Positions 1-5,042 of a stretch of 5,042 bases of DNA are shown piece by piece. Origin of the DNA: an uncultured Mycoplasmatota bacterium. Lineage in GTDB: Bacteria; Bacillota_I; Bacilli_A; RF39; UBA660. The notes beneath the pieces are model-generated. The model saw nothing but the letters and a program-made list of their open reading frames with translations. It made no database searches and was not told where the DNA came from. The stretch is taken from positions 1-5,042 of the forward strand of contig URHJ01000036.1 in assembly GCA_900547465.1 (NCBI GenBank). The letters are read 5' to 3'. Each line of letters opens with the position of its first letter. Position 1 is the first letter of the stretch. Made by a program: the position numbers and the translations under genes.

Positions 1-64
1 CTAGGGCTATTACCAATAACTGTTTTTTATTTCTTTCTGCGAAATTTTCTTTATTCTTTTTCAT
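1..64 (-). CDS. N-terminal fragment of a probable membrane or exported protein, cut by the window edge
   Basis: An ATG at 64-62 opens a reading frame that stays open to base 1, giving 21 codons: MKKNKENFAERNKKQLLVIAL. An SD (AGAGAGGA, 80-73) sits 9 bases upstream, and a promoter lies at 128-100, so the start is well supported despite the short length. The N-terminus is strongly basic (seven Lys/Arg in the first 14 residues) and then turns hydrophobic (LLVIAL). That is how a signal peptide or a first membrane-spanning helix begins, with the charged part staying in the cytoplasm. The rest of the protein is outside the window, so no family can be named. It has its own promoter and is probably a separate unit from the cation pump upstream, although no terminator separates them. 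Confidence 0.68.
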   Translation of the reverse strand, partial: MKKNKENFAERNKKQLLVIAL

Positions 65-72
65 CTTCTAGG

Positions 73-80
73 TCCTCTCT
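73..80 (-). promoter_or_regulatory. Shine-Dalgarno site for the left-edge gene
   Basis: On the minus strand the sequence reads AGAGAGGA, with 9 bases between its GG and the ATG at 64. It is the main reason for accepting this short, edge-cut reading frame as a real gene. Confidence 0.6.
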
Positions 81-99
81 ACTCTATATTTTCATACTA

Positions 100-128
100 A
101 TTATACTAATTTTATTTTAATAAATCAA
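100..128 (-). promoter_or_regulatory. Sigma-A-type promoter for the left-edge gene
   Basis: The minus strand carries TTGATT (128-123), a 17-base spacer and a perfect TATAAT (105-100). The -35 box matches the TTGACA consensus at four of six positions. The -35 box contains the TGA stop codon (127-125) of the upstream cation pump gene. Transcription would start near base 93, giving a 5' leader of roughly 29 bases that includes the SD at 80-73. The boxes, spacer and SD fit together, but AT-rich DNA produces such matches by chance. Confidence 0.6.
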
Positions 129-2695
129 TTATATTTTAAACATCTTTTAAAATACTTGTATATTTCCACTACTACTAAAATTGAAAGTGAAATAACAAAT
201 AAGAAAACACAATCCATAAATGGAATTGATACTGTTTTCAACACCTTAGATAATATAGGAGATTCCATAACAATAACTTGTAATAAGATAGATCCTACTA
301 TAACTATTGGTATTAATACATTTCCTTTCAAATGTACTTTAAAGAATGATTCAGCTTCACTCCTACAATTTAATACATGAATATTTTGAATAAATACCAT
401 AAGTGCCATAATATATCCTCTAGCAACACCTACTTCCATTCCACTATCTAATAAGTATTTCCAAACAAGAAAAACTAAAACTCCTATAAACAATCCTGAT
501 ACAAATACCTCACTAAACAATTCTTTATTAAATAAAGTATCATTTGTTTTTATTGGAGGTTTATTCATTACATCGTCTTCTACACCTTCAAATGATAATG
601 CAAAGTCCTGTAATCCATCAGTTACAATATTTAACCACAAAAGTTGTATCGCCACTAAAGGCATTGGCAAATTAAATAAAATTGAAAGTAAGAAAAATAA
701 CACTTCTGCAAAACCACAAGATAAAAGCATATAAGATATTTTTCTAATATTACTGTAAGCACCTCTACCTTCTCTTACTCCATCAACAATAGATGCAAAA
801 CTATCATTTAAAATAATCATATCACTAACATCTTTACTAACATCAGTCCCACTTCCCATTGCAATACCTATATTAGCACTCTTCAAAGCTGGAGAATCAT
901 TAACACCATCACCTGTTACCGCAACAAATTCACCACTTCTTTTTAACGAATTTACTATTTCAAGTTTATCCAATGGACTCATTCTTGTAAAAACTTTTTT
1001 ACCCTTTATAAACTTATCAAAATGTTTTTCACCTTTCTTTAACTCATCATTCAATAAAACAGTATCACATACTTCACTTTTTCTACTAGCAATACCTAAC
1101 TTTTTAGCTATAGCATATGCAGTAAGTGGATGATCACCTGTAATCATAATTGTAGTAATTCCTGCTTTCTTACACTCTTTAATAGCGGAAGATGCATCAC
1201 TTCTTACAGGATCTATAAATGCTACTAATCCAATAAACGTCAAATGTTCTAAATCTTTTTCTGAATATTCTTTTTTCTTTTCTATTTCTTTATATGCAAT
1301 CGCAATAACACGATATCCATCTTTAGCTAATAACTCATTTTGAGACATTATTTTTCTTCTTAATCTTGTAGAACAAAAACTTAATATTTTTTCAAGTGAC
1401 CCTTTAACAGTACAATAATTCTTACCATTTTTCTCATAAAACACAGCTGAGTATTGTTTTTCTGATTCATATTCTATTCTTTTTAATATATTAATATTTG
1501 AACCATTTACATCTAACTTATTACCAAGTATTTTAAATGCAATATCTATAGAATCTCCAAGATATTTCTTATCTTTGTTCATTATTGCTTCATTGTTTAT
1601 ATAACCTAACTCACTAATAAATCTAACATTTTTATCTATTACATTATCTTTATCTACATCAAATTCTTCTCCATCTGGAAACACAATTTTCTTAGCCATT
1701 TGCTTATTTATTGTTAATGTTCCTGTTTTATCACTCGCTATATAAGTACAACTACCTAATGATTCTACTGAATTTAATTTTTTAACTATTACATGCTTTT
1801 TATAAATTCTATTTGATGTAATAGTTAAAGCCATTGTCAAAGCAAGAGGTAACCCTTCTGGCATTGCTGATACAGATAAAGCAACAACAGATAAAAATAT
1901 TTCATTAAAACTGATACTTTTAAATGAAAGTATAAAAGCTATTACTATGGCTATTATTATAATTGCTATACTTATTTGTTTAGAAAATTTATCCATACGA
2001 ATTGTAAGAGGTGATTTTTCTTTTTTAGTAGTTGCTACTTTAGATGCAATTTTTCCTATTTCTGTATTTAAACCTGTACCTGTAACAACACATATAGCTC
2101 TGCCTGTAGAAACTGTTGTACCTGCAAAAACCATATTTTTCATATCACTAATTGCTACTTTTTTATCTATAACTTCTATATTTTTATTAACAGCCATACT
2201 CTCACCTGTTAAAACAGATTCATCTACAGTAAAATTATTGCATTCTATAATTCTCATATCTGCACTTATTTTATCTCCTGATGTTAAAAATACAATATCA
2301 CCCACTACCAAATTAGAAGCATGAATAGAACTTTCCTCACCATCTCTTTTTACTAATGTATTTACTTCAATCATATTAGAAAGATTAGAAACACTCTTAC
2401 CTGCCTTCCATTCTTGAATACTTCCTAAAAGTAAATCAACTATTATAATGAAAAAGATTGCTAAAGCATCTACTACTTCTCCTATTAATAAAGAAAAAAT
2501 AGTTGTTATTACAAGAAGTATAACAATAGGATCTTTAAGTTCTTTTACAAAAATATGTAAAAAACTTTCATTTTTCTTTTTTGGTAAAGTATTATACCCA
2601 TATCTTTCTAATCTTTTTAATGTCTCTTTATTACTTAATCCATTAATATCAGAATTTACTTTTTTAAAAACTTCTTCAATTGTAAATTTATACAT
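125..2695 (-). CDS. P2-type cation-transporting ATPase, probably Ca2+-transporting
   Basis: An 856-residue P-type ATPase that would pump cations across the cytoplasmic membrane using ATP. Domains in order: N-terminal cation-ATPase domain (about 1-55); M1-M2 (about 57-92); actuator domain with TGES at 163-166; M3-M4 (about 241-290) with PEGLP at 279-283; phosphorylation motif DKTGTLT with the acceptor Asp322; nucleotide-binding region with KGSLE at 431-435 (usually KGAPE); ITGDHPLTA at 518-526; hinge TGDGVND at 594-600; and M5-M10 (about 651-846). Compared from memory with SERCA, Glu280, Asn689, Thr692 and Asp693 match site residues E309, N796, T799 and D800, and Glu664 matches E771. Gly661 replaces N768 and Gln770 replaces E908. 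This favours a Ca2+-ATPase relative with one strong ion site. Mn2+ or another cation is possible. It is slightly shorter than usual (about 880-910). AGGGTGAT (2706-2699) supports the start. It lies 35 bases after tag and is probably co-transcribed with it. Confidence 0.93.
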   Translation of the reverse strand: MYKFTIEEVFKKVNSDINGLSNKETLKRLERYGYNTLPKKKNESFLHIFVKELKDPIVILLVITTIFSLLIGEVVDALAIFFIIIVDLLLGSIQEWKAGKSVSNLSNMIEVNTLVKRDGEESSIHASNLVVGDIVFLTSGDKISADMRIIECNNFTVDESVLTGESMAVNKNIEVIDKKVAISDMKNMVFAGTTVSTGRAICVVTGTGLNTEIGKIASKVATTKKEKSPLTIRMDKFSKQISIAIIIIAIVIAFILSFKSISFNEIFLSVVALSVSAMPEGLPLALTMALTITSNRIYKKHVIVKKLNSVESLGSCTYIASDKTGTLTINKQMAKKIVFPDGEEFDVDKDNVIDKNVRFISELGYINNEAIMNKDKKYLGDSIDIAFKILGNKLDVNGSNINILKRIEYESEKQYSAVFYEKNGKNYCTVKGSLEKILSFCSTRLRRKIMSQNELLAKDGYRVIAIAYKEIEKKKEYSEKDLEHLTFIGLVAFIDPVRSDASSAIKECKKAGITTIMITGDHPLTAYAIAKKLGIASRKSEVCDTVLLNDELKKGEKHFDKFIKGKKVFTRMSPLDKLEIVNSLKRSGEFVAVTGDGVNDSPALKSANIGIAMGSGTDVSKDVSDMIILNDSFASIVDGVREGRGAYSNIRKISYMLLSCGFAEVLFFLLSILFNLPMPLVAIQLLWLNIVTDGLQDFALSFEGVEDDVMNKPPIKTNDTLFNKELFSEVFVSGLFIGVLVFLVWKYLLDSGMEVGVARGYIMALMVFIQNIHVLNCRSEAESFFKVHLKGNVLIPIVIVGSILLQVIVMESPILSKVLKTVSIPFMDCVFLFVISLSILVVVEIYKYFKRCLKYN

Positions 2696-2730
2696 AATAT
2701 CACCCTTTTATTCTATTCAAGTCTATCACA

Positions 2731-3276
2731 TTATCTATTTAAATAACAACCATCATCGTGAGAATATATAACACCTATTGCTTGTAAATAAGAATAAATA
2801 ATTGTACTTCCTACAAATTTCATTCCTCTTTTTTTTAAATCATCCGATACCAAGTCTGATAAATCTGATTTTGTTTTACCTGTTTCTATAATAGTTTTAT
2901 TATTAGTAAAACCCCAAATATAATTAGAAAAACTATTATACTCATTTTTTATTTTTTTAAATACTTTAGCATTATTTATCATTGCATTTATTTTTAATCT
3001 ATTTCTAATAATACCCGCATTTTTTAAAGATTTTTCTATTTTTTCTGAGTCATATAACACTATCTTATCTATATCAAAATTATCAAATTCAACTTCAAAG
3101 TTTTTTCTTTTATTTAGTATACATTCAAAAGATAATCCAGCTTGAAATATTTCTAAAATAAGCATTTCAAATAAGTTTTTATCATTATGACAAGCTATAC
3201 CCCATTCTTTATCATGATATTCTACATATAATTCATTTTTCATATTAACCCAACTACATCTTTTCTTATTATCCAT
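2731..3276 (-). CDS. tag: DNA-3-methyladenine glycosylase I (base excision repair)
   Basis: A 181-residue enzyme that would cut 3-methyladenine from alkylated DNA, starting base excision repair in the cytoplasm. The family hallmarks are present. RCSW and YHDKEWG occur near the N-terminus, QAGLSF in the middle and KKRGMKFVGSTIIYSYLQAIG near the end. Cys7, His21, His173 and Cys177 correspond to the zinc-binding residues of E. coli TAG (Cys4, His17, His175, Cys179). Glu42 matches the base-contacting Glu38. Position 50 is Phe where E. coli has Trp46, which stacks on the base. I chose the ATG at 3276 because GAGGA (3289-3285) lies 8 bases upstream and it gives a family-like N-terminus; a TTG at 3291 would add five residues but overlaps that SD. 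The length is close to E. coli TAG (187). The gene ends 35 bases before the cation pump and may be transcribed from a promoter at 3336-3308. Confidence 0.95.
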   Translation of the reverse strand: MDNKKRCSWVNMKNELYVEYHDKEWGIACHNDKNLFEMLILEIFQAGLSFECILNKRKNFEVEFDNFDIDKIVLYDSEKIEKSLKNAGIIRNRLKINAMINNAKVFKKIKNEYNSFSNYIWGFTNNKTIIETGKTKSDLSDLVSDDLKKRGMKFVGSTIIYSYLQAIGVIYSHDDGCYLNR

Positions 3277-3284
3277 ATAAATCA

Positions 3285-3289
3285 TCCTC
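3285..3289 (-). promoter_or_regulatory. Shine-Dalgarno site that sets the tag start
   Basis: GAGGA on the minus strand lies 8 bases before the ATG at 3276. It overlaps the first two codons of the alternative TTG start at 3291, which has no SD of its own. This points to the shorter protein. Confidence 0.65.
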
Positions 3290-3307
3290 AATTATAAAAT
3301 AAGTTAA

Positions 3308-3336
3308 AGTAAATATATTAATTAAATTCTTATCAA
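3308..3336 (-). promoter_or_regulatory. Possible promoter for tag and the cation pump gene
   Basis: The 122-base gap between the nucleotidase stop and the tag start holds TTGATA (3336-3331, five of six consensus positions), a 17-base spacer and TTTACT (3313-3308, four of six). Transcription would begin near 3301, leaving a leader of about 25 bases that includes the tag SD. The -10 box is weak and the region is nearly all A and T, so this is tentative. I see nothing else in the gap: no hairpin with a T-run and no small gene. Confidence 0.35.
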
Positions 3337-3398
3337 CTATTACTCCAAGTAGAAATCAAGATATTATTGATATAAATGATAATAGCGATAAATCAAAA

Positions 3399-3998
3399 CT
3401 AATTATCTTTCATTTTATTTATTTTGGCATATATATCATACCAACTATAACATCTAATATTATTATCACCTATACAATTTTTATTATATCCCGCATGAAA
3501 ACATATAACTGGAATTCTCGTTGATATTTTATTTATATTATCTACTTTATCTTCTATCATTACATCAATCATATTTTCTAAACATATACTAAGTTTTTCT
3601 TCTGGACTAAAAATAATTTTGTCATACACTATTTCATTTCTTTTTAGCCAGTCTAAAACTATATTTCTATTTTCTTCTATACTCATTACATTAGCTGAAT
3701 GAGATAAAAAACTGCCTCTTGCTGTAATTATATATATTTCATTTCCATCTTGTTTTAATTTTTTTATTACTTCACTTGCAAATTTTCTAACATCAACATT
3801 TATAGAATACTCTTTAAAATATTCAGTCCAAAATTCATCGTCAAATTTACTATCAACTTTAAATATATCAGTTGTTTCATATCCTTCATTATCTAATATT
3901 TCTTTTCCATATTTTTCAAAATAAAATTTACTACCATAATCTAACTGCCACTTTTCTATATCAGTTAATACTCCATCTATATCTATTCCTATTCGCAT
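3399..3998 (-). CDS. HAD-superfamily 5'(3')-deoxyribonucleotidase-like phosphatase
   Basis: A 199-residue soluble HAD phosphatase, probably of the NT5C/YqfW-type nucleotidase family, which removes phosphate from (deoxy)nucleoside monophosphates. The HAD motifs are in order: DIDGVLTD at 6-13, with Asp6 as predicted nucleophile and Asp8 as general acid; IITARG at 90-95, with Thr92 as the motif II residue; Lys135 in SPEEKLS; and IED at 148-150 as the acidic Mg2+-binding motif. The segment between motifs I and II would form the cap that selects substrate. The substrate cannot be read from sequence, and another small phosphate ester is possible. An SD (AGGAGA, 4012-4007) lies 8 bases before the ATG and overlaps the stop of the P-loop gene 12 bases upstream, so the two are probably translated together. 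The pairing with a kinase-like protein fits a nucleotide-turnover role, but that is inference. Confidence 0.85.
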   Translation of the reverse strand: MRIGIDIDGVLTDIEKWQLDYGSKFYFEKYGKEILDNEGYETTDIFKVDSKFDDEFWTEYFKEYSINVDVRKFASEVIKKLKQDGNEIYIITARGSFLSHSANVMSIEENRNIVLDWLKRNEIVYDKIIFSPEEKLSICLENMIDVMIEDKVDNINKISTRIPVICFHAGYNKNCIGDNNIRCYSWYDIYAKINKMKDN

Positions 3999-4006
3999 TT
4001 AATACA

Positions 4007-4012
4007 TCTCCT
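4007..4012 (-). promoter_or_regulatory. Shine-Dalgarno site overlapping the upstream stop codon
   Basis: AGGAGA on the minus strand shares bases with the TAG stop (4013-4011) of the P-loop gene and lies 8 bases before the ATG at 3998. Ribosomes ending on the first gene would sit on the start site of the second, which suggests coupled translation. Confidence 0.6.
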
Positions 4013-4517
4013 ATTTTATTTCTAAATATATATTATCTTCTAGTAAACAATCTTCTAATGTCTTATGATCATTTAATATATATAATTTTTCATAGTCTCT
4101 TTTAATTGAATCTTCATAATAAGGTTTAAAAACCTCTTTAAGTCTAATTATAAAATCTTCATTATTATTTCTTTCAATGCATCGGCTTTTTACCTCATCA
4201 AAATTATTTAAATTTGGATAAGCAATACTATATTTAATATTATGTTTATCAAAGTAATCAAAATGTTCTGGCTTTAACTGAACTAATACAACATCATACT
4301 TATCAGTAGCTTCAACAATTGCTTTATAATAATTTATTGGCCAATTAGGATTTAATTTTCTTGGAGTTCCTTTTCTTTCTTCAGTTGGTATATTAATTAA
4401 TTCTGAATTATCAAATTTATAATTACTAGACTCTAAATCGATTACATTTTTATATTTTTTACCTAAATAAGTTTTTCCACAAGTAGCAAAAGCAGATATT
4501 ATTATTCCTTTACACAT
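4011..4517 (-). CDS. P-loop nucleotide-kinase-like protein, phage/Bacillota type
   Basis: A 168-residue soluble protein with a P-loop at its N-terminus (AFATCGKT, 9-16). Lys15 and Thr16 are the expected phosphate and Mg2+ ligands. The first position is Ala9 rather than the usual Gly. It is followed by VIDLESS (25-31), a probable Walker-B-like strand YDVVLVQ (74-80), and an Arg-containing helix (SRCIERNNNEDFI, 111-123) that could act as a lid. The layout, including the NPNWPINYYKAI stretch (56-67), resembles small P-loop proteins I know from phages and Bacillota and usually labelled hypothetical or adenylate-kinase-like. A nucleoside or nucleotide kinase is therefore plausible, but the substrate is unknown. 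A perfect SD (AGGAGG, 4528-4523) lies 5 bases before the ATG and overlaps the stop of the phosphatase remnant upstream. The deoxyribonucleotidase-like gene follows 12 bases downstream. Confidence 0.75.
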   Translation of the reverse strand: MCKGIIISAFATCGKTYLGKKYKNVIDLESSNYKFDNSELINIPTEERKGTPRKLNPNWPINYYKAIVEATDKYDVVLVQLKPEHFDYFDKHNIKYSIAYPNLNNFDEVKSRCIERNNNEDFIIRLKEVFKPYYEDSIKRDYEKLYILNDHKTLEDCLLEDNIYLEIK

Positions 4518-4522
4518 AACTA

Positions 4523-4528
4523 CCTCCT
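4523..4528 (-). promoter_or_regulatory. Shine-Dalgarno site overlapping the stop of the phosphatase remnant
   Basis: A perfect AGGAGG on the minus strand lies 5 bases before the P-loop gene start at 4517. It overlaps the TAG stop (4529-4527) of the upstream fragment. Such coupling normally joins adjacent intact genes, which suggests the fragment is the end of the P-loop gene's original neighbour. I see no clear separate promoter for the P-loop gene. Confidence 0.65.
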
Positions 4529-4628
4529 ACAGTTCATACATTTTAATTTTACAATTTTTTAAACCATGTTCTAAAAATTTTCCATCTCTTATCCCTTGGA
4601 AATAAGCACTAAAAGCCTTTGATACTCC
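4527..4628 (-). pseudogene. C-terminal remnant of a probable histidine phosphatase (phosphoglycerate mutase-like) gene
   Basis: This frame has 33 sense codons (GVSKAFSAYFQGIRDGKFLE, then HGLKNCKIKMYEL) and a TAG stop. There is no start codon in a usable position, and a TAA lies immediately upstream, so it cannot be a gene by itself. It reads like the end of a histidine phosphatase. In that family a conserved His-Gly-Gly segment near the C-terminus is followed by V-S-[KR]-A-, then a loop and an N-GLKNC-like terminal strand. The conserved His itself and everything before it are missing. The identification is from memory of family patterns over a short stretch, so it is moderate. The frame overlaps the last codons of the disrupted fic gene, which places the deletion junction near 4630. 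Confidence 0.5.
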
Positions 4629-5042
4629 TTATATAAAAATCTTTATTTCTGTCTTCAATAAAGAAAGGCATTATATTATTATACAAACATTCTCTAAACA
4701 TAATAATTCTTCCAACTCGACCATTGGCCATCTTGAAAAGGATGAATTTTCTCAAATCTTACATGAAATCCAACAATATCTTCAATATTTTTTTTATCAA
4801 TTTTATCATACCATTTCATTAAATCTTTCATATCATTTACAACATTACTTGGAAGTGACGTTGTAATATTACCAACAAAGTTCTTTTCCTTTTTATATTT
4901 TCCAACATTAAACCATTCTTTTTCACTATCAGTTAGAGTTCCATCTTTTAAAATAAAGTGGAATTTTTTTATCATATCTTCAGATAATTTATCATCAATA
5001 GTATCTAACATATATTTGAATAAAGTAAAATGATTTTTTGTT
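4609..5042 (-). pseudogene. Frameshifted and truncated Fic-domain protein gene, 5' end outside the window
   Basis: The frame is open from the right edge; Met at 5011 is probably internal, because ten family-like codons (TKNHFTLFKY) precede it. Fic proteins usually move AMP or a similar group from a nucleotide onto Ser, Thr or Tyr of a target protein. Visible parts are the helical lead-in, the segment VGNITTSLP, which resembles the target-docking hairpin, and the core motif beginning HPFQDG (4744-4727). The rest of the motif, NGRVGR (4725-4708), is in another frame because of one extra C at 4727/4726. Unshifted translation ends at a TAG (4696-4694) after 15 nonsense-like residues. Removing the extra base restores HPFQDGNGRVGRIIMFREC and about 20 further Fic-like residues, up to FYIR near 4627. 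The next codons reach a TAG at 4611-4609, about 30 residues short of a normal Fic end. With the catalytic loop broken, activity is unlikely unless the extra base is a sequencing error. Confidence 0.82.

Noticed and set aside
156..380. Plus-strand reading frame of 74 codons opposite the end of the pump gene
   Set aside because: It is antisense to the M8-M10 coding region, with no domain and no convincing SD.
1947..2324. Plus-strand reading frame of 125 codons opposite the pump gene
   Set aside because: It lies wholly antisense to the conserved ATPase coding sequence, shows no family features and is a shadow of that gene.
2448..2771. Plus-strand reading frame of 107 codons across the pump/tag boundary
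   Set aside because: It is antisense to two well-supported genes and their gap, and has no recognisable domain.
3277..3291. A longer tag protein starting at TTG 3291 (five extra residues)
   Set aside because: The TTG start has no SD of its own and overlaps the GAGGA that serves the ATG at 3276. The shorter form has the usual Tag N-terminus.
3291..3296. A perfect TATAAT just upstream of tag as a promoter -10 box
   Set aside because: Transcription from it would start past the tag SD (3289-3285), and no -35-like box lies at the right spacing.
3362..3384. AT-only inverted repeat (TATTAT ... ATAATA) after the nucleotidase gene, as a terminator
   Set aside because: The six-pair stem has no G or C, the inner bases do not pair, and no T-run follows, so it would not work as a rho-independent terminator.
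3872..4105. Plus-strand reading frame of 77 codons rich in Leu, Ile and Phe
   Set aside because: Its hydrophobic look comes from AT-rich antisense DNA opposite the nucleotidase and P-loop genes.
4694..5011. An intact 105-residue short Fic protein ending in WSSWKNYYV
   Set aside because: The final residues are out-of-frame translation of the conserved NGRVGR motif, and the frame continues upstream of 5011, so this is part of a broken gene.

Overview
The window is very AT-rich, with AT-favoured codons, strong AGGAGG-type Shine-Dalgarno (SD) sites, TGG for Trp and TGA used as a stop. This fits a low-GC Bacillota (clostridia-like) chromosome. Fusobacteria are not excluded, and no species call is possible. 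Every gene I can support lies on the minus strand, so transcription runs from 5042 towards 1.

Right end (5042-4527): a decayed region. A Fic-domain gene enters from outside the window. One extra base in its catalytic loop shifts the frame, and it ends early. Its 3' end runs directly into about 33 codons of a different reading frame, which look like the C-terminus of a histidine phosphatase (phosphoglycerate-mutase-like) gene. I read this as a deletion scar that removed the end of fic and most of the phosphatase.

Middle (4517-3399): two tightly packed intact genes. One is a small P-loop protein of a nucleotide-kinase-like type that I associate with phages and Bacillota. The other is a HAD-fold 5'(3')-deoxyribonucleotidase-like phosphatase. 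Each has an SD overlapping the stop codon of the reading frame before it, so the phosphatase remnant, the P-loop protein and the nucleotidase look like a former three-gene operon, perhaps for nucleotide or phosphate-ester turnover.

Left half (3398-65): a 122-base gap with a possible promoter, then a DNA-3-methyladenine glycosylase I gene (tag), a 35-base gap, and a large P2-type (Ca2+-ATPase-like) cation pump. The two are probably co-transcribed.

Left edge (128-1): a good sigma-A-type promoter overlaps the stop codon of the pump gene and leads to a new gene. Only its first 21 codons are inside the window: a basic N-terminus followed by the start of a hydrophobic segment. I see no tRNA, rRNA, CRISPR array, insertion sequence or convincing rho-independent terminator. 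Apart from the decayed right end the content is ordinary housekeeping or accessory metabolism, and I do not see a complete new defence or mobile system.
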